Part shown: positions 44,505 through 57,162 of the stretch, one piece after another
Position numbering within the stretch: the stretch's first letter is position 1
Layout of the letters: every line of letters starts with the position of its first letter
Origin: Boothiomyces macroporosus
Lineage: Eukaryota; Chytridiomycota; Chytridiomycetes; Rhizophydiales; Terramycetaceae
Length of the DNA: 64,000 bases
NCBI GenBank assembly: GCA_027604185.1
Contig: JADGKB010000009.1
Coordinates: 1 to 64,000, forward strand
Direction: 5' to 3'
Made by a program: the position numbers and the translations under genes
The notes under the pieces: model-generated
What the model was told of the DNA's origin: nothing
Database searches by the model: none
Seen by the model: the letters and a program-made list of their open reading frames with translations, nothing else

Positions 44505-46724
44505 TCACATGAAGGGTTTGGCAGTGTTTCCCAAATTTGAAGGCAAGTTGGGATACACAGTCTCTCTGGAAAACTTGCTTTGGATTCGCTTTCCATAAGG
44601 CGTGTTTCGTATTACAGGTAATATTGGACGAATGCACTCAATGAGCTAGATCAGCAGGATTTTACCATGTTTCTTTGTTCTGGGGCGGCGCAATCAAGAG
44701 CAGTTTGCACTACATAGTTTGCAAAAGAGTCACACAGTAGTTTTTCTAGTCGTCTTTCATCGAGTAGCTCTGCAATCAGGTGACTGCGAAGCTTTGGGCT
44801 AGAAACGCGGATACACTTTATCAGGCTAAAAGTACCTTTTCGATCACATTGGAGCTGAATTTTTGGATTGATAAAAGGCAAACATTACCAACAAATTGTT
44901 GAATGATACATTCAGAGTACTTTAGGTCTCCTAGATCCAAGACATATTGCACTACATAATTCCCAAATGGATCCTACATTTAGAACAGAGTACTTGAACG
45001 AGAACAAGGGCATTTTTGGCAATTTCGGTAACCACTTGAGTTCTTTGACTCTCAATTGCGAAATCAATACATCTTTGCATTACACAGCAACCGTGTCTAT
45101 GTGTAGCAACTTGGACGCAATTACTGGTGACCGCATCAAAGACAAACTATGTTAGGCTGGGTTTACTTGATTGTCATCACTGCACAGTTTGTTTAGGCAT
45201 TTTTGTATGACATGATTACCGTTAAGATCTTTAATTAGACTCACGGCGTCAGTGTTTAAAGCATTAGTTATTGTTTGTATTTGATATGGATTCGATGCAG
45301 CATCTATTAGCTTCTGCACTGCTCTCGTCCCGTGCATATTAAGTGAAATGTAGATCAGTTCTGGTGCGACAAGCTGAACAATCTCGGATCGTTGCTCATC
45401 CGAACAAAACTCGATGAGTTTCTGGCACAAATAATTTCCAAATGGATCTAAGTTAATATTAGGTCACCAATCATTAGTTCAGTAAAGTAAGTAAATATTT
45501 CTCCCAAAATAACTTTGATTGCAGTCTGCTGAAGATCTTCAATCTGCTTTTGAAGAAACCGACACCCATATTGGTCTTTGCAGAGAAAGTAGATTTGACC
45601 AACTAAATCGTCCAAAGTTAGCGAGGCATATCGATTGACTAGATTAATTTAATTTACGCTCTTCCTCGCTGCTCTTTCGAATTTTTGGATTTACAGGCTT
45701 TTGATATAATGTTGAATAGTGCGCAGCGGTATATGGTTTAATTGATTGCATCTGAAGTTGGCGGTTTTGAACCTGGGGTAAATTTGTAATGTGTGCAAAA
45801 TGACAGCGATCACCTCTAGAACAGAATCCTTGGAGAAAATATCGGCAAATACCATACCCTGCGGTAGATTCTGGGGGAATAACGGTAGGAATCGTTTGCA
45901 AAGAGGCTGATCTATGAAGTTCAAGTGCAGTGTAACTCTCCTGTCCAGAAGAAAGACTGGCATATGAGCTCTCCATTGAATCATAGTACATTTCACTCCT
46001 TTCATATGGAATATGCGCGATACTTGCACTCTTTCGTAAAATAGGGATTGTGGGTTTTACAACAGGTGGAAATTGCTCTTTAATTAAAAAACAAGAACCT
46101 GGATGATTGTTATTGTAACCGCTCCAACCTCCAGTTGACGCTCTACGCGGGCCTACCTGAGGCATTCCAGCTAAATCTAACGGACCATTCATCTAATGTT
46201 ACATTTATGTACCACATTCTTGACAAACGGATCCTTGATTAACCTGGGCATAGGTTCAGGTTCTTGAGAATAGTAATGCTGTCCAGTATATGCAACTTGA
46301 TCAATTTAATCTTACCATCATCCTCAAGCAAAAACTTGTCGGAAAACTGGGGTGGTGCTAAACAAGGCTCTGAAGTTGCTGATCTTGGGTTTCCAAACTC
46401 ATCAAGTTCAAGCGGCTTCCTGTTATTAGCAACTGATCTTTATAAAATCCAAATTACCTGCTCAATTTACTAAGAGAGAGGTCCTCCATCTGCTTCCAAA
46501 TTGAAGAAACATCACTTCGCGTTTTTGATTCTATTACAGGATGGATTGGTGGTTGTTGCAGTTGAATAGACGGCTTATCTTGATAGGCATTTAAAAATAT
46601 TTGTGGTTCTTGCTTGTCATAACTGCTTAGGTTGATTCCAGTGTTGATCTTGATTTTAATCACTTCCATATACCTCTTGATTATCAGATCTCTGATCACT
46701 AGTGACGAATGAGTTGCCAATCAT
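44505..46724 (-). CDS. PUF RNA-binding protein with N-terminal CCCH zinc finger
   Basis: The spliced protein is about 665 aa with ten introns, the most here: eight of 19-20 nt plus 25 and 38 nt. After a Ser/Pro-rich N-terminus comes one CCCH finger (CRYFLQGFCSRGDRCHFAH). Eight Pumilio repeats follow, including CKDQYGCRFLQKQIEDLQQ, DPFGNYLCQKLIEFCSD, LNGNHVIQKCLNKLCS, HRHGCCVMQRCIDFA, DPFGNYVVQYVLDLGD, FSSNVIEKCIRVSS and DSFANYVVQTALDCA, then IRNTPYGKRIQSKFSR. The start codon at 46724 depends on a 25-nt intron; an ATG just inside would skip it. PUF proteins repress or relocate mRNAs through 3' UTR sites. CCCH-PUF fusions are a fungal type. Confidence 0.9.
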
Positions 46725-46881
46725 TCAAAGAAGGTGTCAAGAAAATTATGCGAAGTTAAAAAATTAAAATCACGTTTTCCTAAATGTGCATCAGACCAAG
46801 GAGTGTAAACATGGAAATACTAGAATTAAATCCTAGATACGATTTATTAGTCTAGTGCGATTATTTACAGTTTCATTTGGG

Positions 46882-47532
46882 TTAATCATCTCTCTCTAGT
46901 TCTGCCATTTCAAAAAAGTGCTGGATCAGTTTTGCTTCCTTTGTTTCATTGTCTGTCCTTAGCAGAGTACTATAGCGCTAGTGTCAAGATCAAGTACCGC
47001 ATTCGGATCTCTGGTTGATTGGGTCGGAGAATCTGACACAGTTACCGGGATAGAGGGTTCTGATAGAGGGCTATATCAATAATATTTACATTTCGTAGTC
47101 TGTTGTTCCGCTTATTTGCTTCATCTGAGTAGTGATCAACAGTAGTGAATTTGACTTGGCGTCATTGAGTAAATATCGCTCCATCAACGGATCTGAAGTG
47201 CCTACGACACTGGAGAGAGAGATATTGACGTTGCCTAATCTATCCGTAGAAGAGCCTCCGTATATTTCCTGCTTCACAGTACAAATCAGATCGCAAGGGG
47301 AGAGCATTCTGCTCTTTTCCACAAATACATTCACATGAAAGGTAAATTCAGCATCCCAAACTACTTTGTTGTCTTTGACTGTTGCGCGAGTTGTGCTCCC
47401 TTTTGTAGTTGAATTCGATAACTTCCATTTCACAAAATATTGGCCAGATACATATGGGAGATTGATCAGTTCATGAATAGTCAATTTACATTCAAATTGA
47501 ACTCTGCGATTTTTCGACACAAACATTTCCAT
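46882..47532 (-). CDS. NT-C2 domain protein
   Basis: The spliced protein is about 203 aa. MFVSKNRRVQFECKLTIHEL and NLPYVSGQYFVKWKLSN are the start of the NT-type C2 domain found in EHBP1/EEIG1 and fungal relatives. GGSSTDRLGNVNISLSSVVG and ERYLLNDAKSNSLLLITTQM complete the sandwich. A 19-nt and a 20-nt intron add the C-terminus ending AKLIQHFFEMAELERDD, visible only after splicing. NT-C2 proteins link membranes to the cytoskeleton. The ATG at 47532 was chosen because it starts the domain. An upstream in-frame extension overlaps the preceding gene's stop region. Confidence 0.8.
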
Positions 47533-47584
47533 TTCTAATTTCGATTTAAAAAGCGAAAATTTCAAATATAGTAATAGTAGTTTA

Positions 47585-49025
47585 TTACAATTCCTGGCCT
47601 TCTGGCCTGCGATTTCGCTGACGATCATTTCGCCCTCTTCCGCGTCCTCTTCCCCTCCAGTTGTGTCTCACTTCAGCTTGCCCAAAAGTTTCCATATTCA
47701 AACTTCGTTCCTCTTGTCTTCTTGAACGCATGTCGACTCTAATATTAGCGATGAATACCGTTCACTGTCCAATCTATCCTTTGTTTCACATGAAATATCA
47801 TCAAAGAATGATGATTTGCTGTAGGTTTTTTCTACTAATGGGGAATCCAAATCAGTTTTTTCAAATTTAGCATTTGATGATTCAAAATCAAATTCTTCAG
47901 AAGGGATAGTGATTTTCTTTCCTTGCTTCTTGTTATTTCTTTTGTCCTGACGTTGGTTATCCCTCTTGTTTTCTTTTGGCTGTCCTTCCTTTGGTTGAGT
48001 TTCTTTTGGACCATCTTTAATCTCAGCCATAGTTTCCGCTTCTTCATCAGATGGTTTAGATTGGGCTTTCTTTTGCTTAGTATCGCTCTTGCTTTGGCTT
48101 TTCTGCCCTTTTTCGCCATTTTGTTGGGGTTTGTTTTGCCATGCAGTCTTTGGTTGTGGTTTCTTTTTTGATGCTACTATTAGGATAACATACATGTTGG
48201 CTCATTGTCATCATCGTCAAACTCTGAAAAGTTCAGTACCGTCTTGTTTTCCTTCTTGACTTGCCTTTGTTTTTCAACTTTCAAGTCAATTGGTTCTCCA
48301 GGCTTGTTTACTTGCAATGCACTTGTTGGCTTTTTCTTTTGAATGTTTACATTTGGAGTAACTTTTACATCGCTTAGCTTACTAGCAAGTTGATCCACTT
48401 CCTTTGGTTTCGCCTACTATAAAACAAGATATACAAGCGGTGCAGCTCTTGGCGCTTCAGCTTTTATAGGCTGATTGAAGTTATTGGCAAAACCTTGAGG
48501 GCTGGCGAATCCAGGGGCAAGTCCTGGCATATTGTTTGCAAATCCAGTTGCATTGTTTGAAAAGCCTGCAGGATTAATTGGTTCGTTGAAACCCATTCCA
48601 AACTGGTTAGTTGGGTATTGATAGCCAGGTTGTTGCCAATACATCTGCTGCATATATGCCATATGCTGTTGAGCGTAATATGGATTACCATTTGGCATGC
48701 CAGGATACACTTGATTTCCAAACTGAGGCTGTCGTTAACAATAGCTACCATTGCTGATGAATTGTTATCTTCAACTTTCAAATCCTTTACATCGCTACCT
48801 TTGAAAACTATTAAAGGAAAGGTATTTGGCTGTGGAGGAATTTCATCTTCGGGTCTTTTCGCCCTTCCTTCCGTTCCAAAACTGCGCACTACGGTTAACT
48901 AGAGGTTTGCCATTCTGCAGAGAAATTGAAGACTCTTCGTGGTTGATATTGAATAGTATGCCGACAAATCTGATGTTTGATTTTGAAATTAAACTGATGG
49001 TAGCTCCTACTACTGGTAACGACAT
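47585..49025 (-). CDS. SCD6: Scd6/LSM14 mRNA decapping and translation repressor
   Basis: The spliced protein is about 445 aa. An LSm14 domain (VVGATISLISKSNIRFVGI, then LFNINHEESSISLQN and VRSFGTEGRAKRPEDE) is followed by a Gln/Tyr/Asn-rich low-complexity region. Next come Lys-rich repeats (KETQPKEGQPKENKRD), a DFDF box (EEFDFESSNAKFEK), an FFD box (YSKSSFFDDIS), a TFG box (ERSLNMETFGQAEVR) and a C-terminal RGG stretch (WRGRGRGRGRN). Five introns are 20-22 nt. The first (near 48885-48906) uses a GC donor. The family sits in P-bodies and binds Dcp2/Dhh1. Confidence 0.93.
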
Positions 49026-49139
49026 TCTTAGATTTGAGAACTGCAAAATTGGAAAAATCGAGTCTGGTTCAGATCAATGGATTCGAATCACTAGAATAAA
49101 TTATTGAAAAAGAGAATAAAAATAGAGTCTATTACTATA

Positions 49140-49886
49140 TTAGTATCCTATGCACTCGGTCACTTTTTCAATGAACAGATGCCCCAGATTGGAGTGCATG
49201 TAGCCTTGAATGATGGAAAACTGGCTGTTTAGATAATCGTTAATGTCGACGGTCTGCTCACCCAAATACAGTTGGATGGTAAATGGCAATGACAGCGTGA
49301 CAAGGATAATAAAGAATTCCATGTTTGAATCAAAGAAGATGAACATCATCACCATCAAGAACGCAAAGGTCCCTACCATTACGATAGTAAGGAGTTGAGA
49401 TATTTCCAACAGCTGGGATAAAAGATAGGCTTGCAACACTATTGTAGCAAACCCAAATACCACCACGCCAACCCTAATAAACTTACTGAACCATCTTTCT
49501 TTAGTCTTTGTGTCAACAAAAGTTTGCATCATGTGGAATTGAACTTGCTGGTTTAGAAGGTAAATCATGAATCCAAGCAATTTCTTGTTGTTGTTAATGT
49601 CAGCTCTGCAGTATGAACCAAAACTAAATTCAAAGACCAAGTAGAATAAAAGCCCGTAGTGGTGAATTGTAGTCAGCAGTACTTGCCAAAATGATTTTTT
49701 CTTGTCTGAGCTGATACTGTACAACAAGGACAGCAATCCAATCAATAAAGAAACAAACCCAGGCCAACCTACCAGCAAAGGTAGAGGTTTGCATTCCGTA
49801 TTTGTTTGGGAATGTCCAGTAGTGGTTCCATTTGCTGCGGTTGAATTTGATATCGTGTTATTTAAGAAACTTGGGTTTATGAACAT
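49140..49886 (-). CDS. Unknown multi-pass membrane protein
   Basis: The intronless frame of 248 aa starts MFINPSFLNNTISNSTAANG, with several N-glycosylation sequons before the first helix. About six membrane spans follow: LLVGWPGFVSLLIGLLSLLY, GLLFYLVFEFSFGS, LLGFMIYLLNQQVQFHMMQT, VGVVVFGFATIVLQAYLLSQ, LLTIVMVGTFAFLMVMMFIF and FIILVTLSLPFTIQLYLG. No signal peptide is evident; an upstream exon could add one. I recognise no family. Confidence 0.65.
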   Translation of the reverse strand: MFINPSFLNNTISNSTAANGTTTGHSQTNTECKPLPLLVGWPGFVSLLIGLLSLLYSISSDKKKSFWQVLLTTIHHYGLLFYLVFEFSFGSYCRADINNNKKLLGFMIYLLNQQVQFHMMQTFVDTKTKERWFSKFIRVGVVVFGFATIVLQAYLLSQLLEISQLLTIVMVGTFAFLMVMMFIFFDSNMEFFIILVTLSLPFTIQLYLGEQTVDINDYLNSQFSIIQGYMHSNLGHLFIEKVTECIGY

Positions 49887-50115
49887 TACCGTTTACTTGC
49901 TTGGTCTCTTTTTTATTGTGGAAGCCACACCGAGAATCCCGAATTGTACTCTCAAAATAGCATTTTGGTTTCAAGATTTTCCAAAGAGTTTGTGTCCAAA
50001 ATAAAAGTAAATGAACCACAAAGACGTTGTCTGACACTTCCGAGTGGGTTGTGTAATGTACCAAGTCATTAATTGAGAAGCGATTAATCTAATATATTGC
50101 TTGAGTATTATTTTA

Positions 50116-51477
50116 TTACAATTCATCTGCAATTTTTTGAAATACAGCTTCATGGTCTGGAATGTAAAATGCGATTATAAAGTATGAAATCCCATTAAAT
50201 ACTGAGCAAAGCAAGAATATCTTGTAAGGAGGGTATTGGTTAATAAAAGCAAGAACCAGCACTACTACTAGATTTAAGGGCACTCGGCAGATATTCATGA
50301 TGGTGGATCTTGATTGTTCTGGGATTACGAATGACCTGACTGTACTAAATGAGGGGAAATATACTCCACAGCACATTTCAAAGACGTTCAATAGGATAAA
50401 AGTAACAAGCTCAGATTTAGTGGCAGCCAATCCGGTAAAGGACACGACTGCTCCAATAGTTGCGTATTGGAGTATTGATTTTGCTGGTACTTTTTTGCTA
50501 CTTAAATAAGAGAATATAGTGGATCCAATCATTATCGATACCATTAAAGTTGAAAAAATGACACCCAAAGGCAATAATTTAGCAGTGTCAGACAAGGTGC
50601 TATTCATGACAGGTGTCCTAATATTAGAAAATATCACCATAGAAACACAAATATGTACATTGAAGATTCAAAGCAAGATTGAACAAATCCAATTGCAATG
50701 ATACTAGAATCTATGTTAAGCAAATCCAACCATTCATCAAGACACGGAATGCGTCTTTTATACTTGCAGAGGATTCCTGAGTAGTTTTGTAATGTTCTGG
50801 CCAGAGTTTGTAAATCAGCAAACCAGCAAGGAGCAATAACCCGCCTGAAATAATAAAAGGTGAGACCAATCCAAAAGATGAAACTACTGCATTAGCTATC
50901 AACCCAGATAAAATTGCAACAAGCGAGTTAATCAATGTACTCTTGGAAAATATTATCGACAGAGACCTTTCATCCAAAGAAAGAGATTTGTGCTGTTCAA
51001 TCACCCATGATTCAAATACAGTCATCAACAGGGAAGTGCTTACTCCCCCAGTAACTCTTCCTAAAACCAATATCTGGAAATTCGAAGATAGTTTTGTAGC
51101 ACACGATAGTGCATACAAGAAACAAAAAGAAATACATCCAATCTTTCTCCCTAGTCGATCTGACAGATTTCCAACCAATGGTCCAGCGAATCCAGCAGAC
51201 ATAAACCCCACAACAAATAATCTATATTAAAATAAAAATACATGGCAATCTCATGTAAATCGTATCCATATGATTTGTACAGTTCATATAAATACGATCC
51301 TTGTAGCCAGTCTGACAGCATTACTAGAGCATACACTGTGAAATACTGGTACTCTAAAGATTTGTGTTTTTGGTTATCGATCAAACTGGTATCAGCTGAT
51401 TGGTTATTGTAGTAGTACAGTAGCGCACATATTAATCCTGAAGCTAAAAGCAACCCTAGGTAGGATTGTTCATTCAT
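50116..51477 (-). CDS. Molybdate-anion transporter (MFSD5-like)
   Basis: The spliced protein is about 433 aa with three introns of exactly 20 nt (near 51225, 50740 and 50620). Twelve hydrophobic spans. Family motifs are FTVYALVMLSDWLQGSYLYE, GFMSAGFAGPLVGNLSDRLG (major-facilitator motif between spans 2 and 3), GRKIGCISFCFLYALSCATK, VFESWVIEQHK, and SMYIFVFLWTPVMNS, as in MFSD5/MOT2. The start MNEQSYLGLLLASG lies after a short upstream open stretch with no ATG. Substrate is inferred from family. Confidence 0.87.
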
Positions 51478-51622
51478 TAGGAAAGCATTTTTTGGCTTCT
51501 CTGTGGCTTTGAAAATTAGTCTCAACAATGATAGAGCAGCCCTGTCAGATAATTGAATAGGTATGTCTAACCTTAGTGATTAGGTAAGATATCCAAAAGT
51601 AATTTAAGGCAAATTATATTAA

Positions 51623-52412
51623 TTACTGCAATTCTTCTTGCATCTCATCATCTTCCTCATCCCAGTGCTTTGGAGCAGTCATGCCATAATCTTCTCGAAG
51701 GAATGGAACCGCCTCAGCATTAGTCTTTTCCTTTTCTTGTTTTAACGTCTTTATAAATGTTTCTTTTGATACAGCAGGGACTTGTTAGTAATTCAATACC
51801 TGCATCAACATTCTTCAAGACTCCATCATTTTCTACTTCACTAACAGATTTCTGAGCAGCTCGCAATGCATTGAATAGTTGAACCACTACAATTACATCA
51901 AAAATACCACCCTTGGTAGCCATCTTTCTGAGAGATTTTTCATAATCCAAGTCTGTGTTATCAGGTATCACTCTGCCAATATCTTTTTCCCTCTTTTTGT
52001 CTGTTGAAAGTAATTTCTTGGCTCTCTCTTCCAGTTTCTCTTCATCAATATCCTTTTCAATCTTTCTTTTCAAAGACAAAACAGGTCGCTTGAATTAATA
52101 GGTAATTACATCGGTCTTTACGCCAGTTTCTAAAATCTTTGAAATCACAGAGGATAGCTTTGTAGTTTTCCCTTCTTCTACTTCCGCTGCGTCTTTCTTT
52201 GGCTGCTTTTCTTTCTTTTCTTTGAATTCATCATCGTCTGACAGTGAGATATTGTCCTCTGAAAAATCATGATCCAAGTCATCCTCCTGCAGAATATCGT
52301 TATCAATCAAATCCTGCTTTGTGAATTCTTCAGCATCAGAGTCGGAATTATAAGCAGCTTCTGCTTTCTGTCTTTTTTTTAGCGATACTTTTCTCTTTTT
52401 TTTATCCTTCAT
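51623..52412 (-). CDS. RRP15: Rrp15, pre-60S ribosome biogenesis protein
   Basis: The spliced protein is about 242 aa. A Lys/Asp/Glu-rich N-terminus (MKDKKKRKVSLKKRQKAEA) is followed by the conserved SSVISKILETGVKT. The core reads VLSLKRKIEKDIDEEKLEER and SLRKMATKGVVQLFNALRAA. The tail is PKHWDEEDDEMQEELQ. Three introns of 21, 21 and 19 nt (near 52093, 51915 and 51790) are needed. It works in the nucleolus on 27S pre-rRNA. A T-tract sits just before the ATG. Confidence 0.9.
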
Positions 52413-52653
52413 TTCTTTCAACTTGAGAAAAAAAAATAACCAGTTGGACTGATGCAAACTCTTAACACAATCAGTTGATTTCTATTATATTTTGCTATAC
52501 ACAAGTATGTATGAATGTATTCTACTCTACACGAATGTGTATGAATTCAAGCCAAGGTTCCAAGATATAGATTGAGAATTAATTAAACCTTGGTGAACAT
52601 AAACTATTTTAATGCAAGTGATTAATTTTGATTCAAAAAGTTTTCAAATAAAA

Positions 52654-53639
52654 ATGCAATCGAAAATTGTAATTGGAACGAGAGAATCTCAGCTCGCAAT
52701 GATTCAAACTAATCAAGTGAAATCAGAATTGGAAAAGATTTACCCTGATATTGAATTTGTAATTAATGGAATGACAACTACTGGAGACCAAATATTGGAT
52801 AAACCGCTTTCACAAATTGGTGCAAAATCCCTCTTTACAAAAGAATTGGAGGTAGCGTTGCATGACAAGAGAGTAGACTTGGTGGTACACTCTTTGAAAG
52901 ACTTGCCAACCACTCTACCTGAAGGCATGACCATTGGTGCAATAATGGAACGCAAAGATCCTAGAGATGCGATTATAATGAGTTTGAAAAACAAGAATTT
53001 GAAACTCTCGGATTTAAAAGAAGGAAGCGTTATTGGAACGAGTTCAGTCCGTAGAATAGCGCAGTTGAAGAGAAAGTATCCGCACTTGCAATTCCAAGAC
53101 ATTGTAAATAATTTTAACCTTAGAGAGGAAACTTGAATACAAGATTGAGAAAATTGGACGATGAAACCTCTCCATATTCTGCTTTGTTATTGGCTTTTGC
53201 TGGAGTTTCTAGAATGGGGTGGGAAGACAGAATCACTGAAATTCTTGAAAAGGACGTCATGCTTCACGCTGTTGGTCAAGGAGCAATTGGTATTGAATGC
53301 CGTTTGGAGGATGCAGACACTTTAAAGTTGCTTGATCCTTTGAATCACAAAGAAACTGTGCTTCGAACCACCGCTGAAAGATCATTCATGAAGACTTTGG
53401 AAGGAGGTTGCTCAGTACCTTTAGGTGTAACCACCCTGTTAGCTCAAAATGGCGACCATTTCAATCTTTCCTTGACAGGCTCAGTTACATCACTGGATGG
53501 CGCAAAGCATTTAAGACATGAAATTACTACCAAGGTCCAAACAAGCAAAGATGCTATTAAGCTTGGTATTGATGTCGCGGATGAATTAATCAAACAAGGC
53601 GCCCAAGCAATTCTGGAAGAAATTAGAGCCAATAAATGA
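52654..53639 (+). CDS. HEM3: Porphobilinogen deaminase (hydroxymethylbilane synthase)
   Basis: The spliced protein is about 321 aa. IVIGTRESQLAMIQTNQVKS, KSLFTKELEVALHDKRVDLV and VHSLKDLPTTLPEGMTIGA cover the N-terminal domain. GTSSVRRIAQLKRKYPHLQF and LEGGCSVPLG, with the cofactor-binding Cys, cover the rest. One 20-nt intron (53113-53132) joins FQDI to RGNLNTR. It links four porphobilinogens on the haem pathway in the cytosol. An in-frame ATG at 52612 would add 14 residues. Confidence 0.95.
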
Positions 53640-53685
53640 ATAATTTACCACAATCAAAATTTTTTGGTTTTTGCCGCAATCCAGG

Positions 53686-54189
53686 ATGAGCTGCTTTGGT
53701 ATTCGCACAAATGAAAAGGAGAAATATGCGTTGATATCGCAGCAAATAGCAATCAACTACCGATTCGATGTAGCTCAACAGCAAGCGCAAAATATTCTGC
53801 AAGCGTTCATGAATGAATATAAGCCCGAGGTTTCATCAAAATTATCATTCTCGCCTTCAGATCCAAAGAACTCTGGAGATTTCTGTTACGAGACTGGTTA
53901 TCTTGTTTATAACCATGAACAGGTAGAAGCCGATATCGCCAAGTTTAAAGGTATAGGCTATGATACGTTGAAGGTTCGCGTTATCAAAGGGGGAAACTGG
54001 GCAGTTTATAAATATGTTGGGGGATATGAAGGGTTAGGAAGAGCTTGGGAAACTGCTAAATCCGAATTGGCAAAGTCTGGAAGAAAAGCTTGTGGGGAAG
54101 GGGCTACGCCATTTGAAATGTATCTCACAAATCCGCAAGAGAACTCGGGTGTTAAACCTATCTCTGAAATCTGGCTTCCAGTTGAATAA
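53686..54189 (+). CDS. GyrI-like small-molecule-binding protein (copy 1)
   Basis: An intronless frame of about 167 aa: KYALISQQIAINYRFDVAQQ, LSFSPSDPKNSGDFCYETGY, VRVIKGGNWAVYKYVGGYEG and PISEIWLPVE. This pattern (effector-binding beta-alpha sandwich ending in 'EIWLP') is that of the GyrI/AraC effector-binding family, common in bacteria. It lies in tandem with a similar gene 87 bp downstream. Ligand and role are unknown. Absence of introns among intron-rich neighbours supports a transferred origin, by inference. Confidence 0.8.
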   Translation: MSCFGIRTNEKEKYALISQQIAINYRFDVAQQQAQNILQAFMNEYKPEVSSKLSFSPSDPKNSGDFCYETGYLVYNHEQVEADIAKFKGIGYDTLKVRVIKGGNWAVYKYVGGYEGLGRAWETAKSELAKSGRKACGEGATPFEMYLTNPQENSGVKPISEIWLPVE

Positions 54190-54276
54190 ATATACCTTTT
54201 TGAATACGAGTCGAGTCATTACTTTTGGTAGGAGTCATTTTCCTTTTCTCTCAAATTTCTTTCCATAAACCAACTC

Positions 54277-54780
54277 ATGACAGCAAGATTAGTAAAGACC
54301 GAACAAGATGGGTACGCTTTGGTTTCCAGACAAGTAGTCAAGGACTTTCGATTTGACTTGGCATTCAAACAGGGAGAAGAATGTCTAGCTCCGTTCATCA
54401 AGAAACTAAACCCAAAGTTGACTACAGCAATGGCCTTTTCTCCATCTGATCCAAAGATGCCTGGTGATTGCTATTACGAACCTGGTTATCTTATTACAAA
54501 CCCGAATGCTGTTAAGGATGGTTTGGCTGCTTATAGTGGAGAAGGAAAGGACACTCTTCATGTAAGGAAAATAAACGCTGGCGAGTGGCTAGTTTTCAAG
54601 CATGTTGGAGCGTACAACACACTCAACGCATCCTGGGAAAAGGCTAAAGCGGAAATACTAAAGGCGGGAAAGCAATTAAATTGTACTATGGATTCGTTGC
54701 CCTATGAATTGTACCTCAATGACATGTCCAATACCCCTGTCGATCAATTGGTTACCGAAATTTGGCTTCCAATTCAATAA
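54277..54780 (+). CDS. GyrI-like small-molecule-binding protein (copy 2)
   Basis: The intronless 167-aa paralogue of the upstream gene. It shares YALVSRQVVKDFRFDLAFKQ, MAFSPSDPKMPGDCYYEPGY, VRKINAGEWLVFKHVGAYNT, SWEKAKAEI and VTEIWLPIQ at matching positions. The two share about half their residues, so the duplication is not recent. Each has its own short upstream region, so independent transcription is likely. Function is not known. Confidence 0.8.
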   Translation: MTARLVKTEQDGYALVSRQVVKDFRFDLAFKQGEECLAPFIKKLNPKLTTAMAFSPSDPKMPGDCYYEPGYLITNPNAVKDGLAAYSGEGKDTLHVRKINAGEWLVFKHVGAYNTLNASWEKAKAEILKAGKQLNCTMDSLPYELYLNDMSNTPVDQLVTEIWLPIQ

Positions 54781-55005
54781 ATTTTGATCTTTGCAGTAAG
54801 ATATTCCTAGTTTTGATTAATGGCCTGAGCTGAACCGCCAGCGATAAACAGTTTGCTGCTAGATCTCTGGTGAATAAGTCTACCCGCAACTGGACTCTTG
54901 CTCTGGTAGAAACATTTAGGCTGGACAATCGACTTGCATTTAAATATTTTCAGTTCTAGTCTGGATTTGAGCAAAATATTTTTCACGCCAATTTTCCAAT
55001 CTCGA

Positions 55006-55442
55006 ATGTGTAAGTTTTGTTGTTAACTTAGGCAAACACATCCTGAACGCTCAAGTAATATAATATTTTATCCAGGTATCAATCAGGGCTCCGTGCTGCA
55101 AGAAGTGGTTCGACTGTCCAGAGTGCCATGAAGAACAATCCATTCCGCCGCACAAACTCAAGAAAACAATGGAATTGGTGATGGCATGCAAGAAATGCAA
55201 AAAGACTTTTAGAAAAGATATGACGTATTATTATTCTGATATAGTGAATATGACGAAGTGGATGAATATTGTCCGCACTGTGATAATCATTATGTAATTG
55301 AAGCAAAGACACCCCAAATGGTAATTGCTTCTAAATTAAGGGAATTGGAGTTGAAGGAGATGATCCAAGATTAATGAGAGATTATAGAGAGAGACAAATT
55401 CAATTGCTTGAAGACGACTTGATGGCGGATCGGTTAGGATAG
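55006..55442 (+). CDS. CHY-type zinc-finger protein
   Basis: The spliced protein is about 117 aa, from four introns of 20-22 nt (55010-55031, near 55065, 55230 and 55330). It starts MCKHILNAQVSIRAPCCKKW. The zinc-binding pairs are CC, CPEC, CKKC and CPHCDNHY, as in CHY fingers. It ends ERQIQLLEDDLMADRLG. The first exon is seven bases: ATG plus coding to the fourth residue across an intron. Fungal relatives are small and of unclear role. Confidence 0.85.
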
Positions 55443-55549
55443 TGAAACTACTTAATATATAATCTTAATTTTAATACTGATTATAAGCGAGATCTATTGG
55501 GATAATTAAAGGCCATGATCTAAACGAAACCATTAATTTATTATATTGA

Positions 55550-57102
<1,553 letters not shown>

Positions 57103-57162
57103 TTGTCGAAAAAAAAAGAAACGAGAAAATCTCACGCTTCAATTAGAAAAGCAAAAAATGAT

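Noticed and set aside
48420..48900. Additional plus-strand frames in the SCD6 low-complexity region
   Set aside because: They are shadows of the Gln/Asn-rich coding sequence with no family signal.
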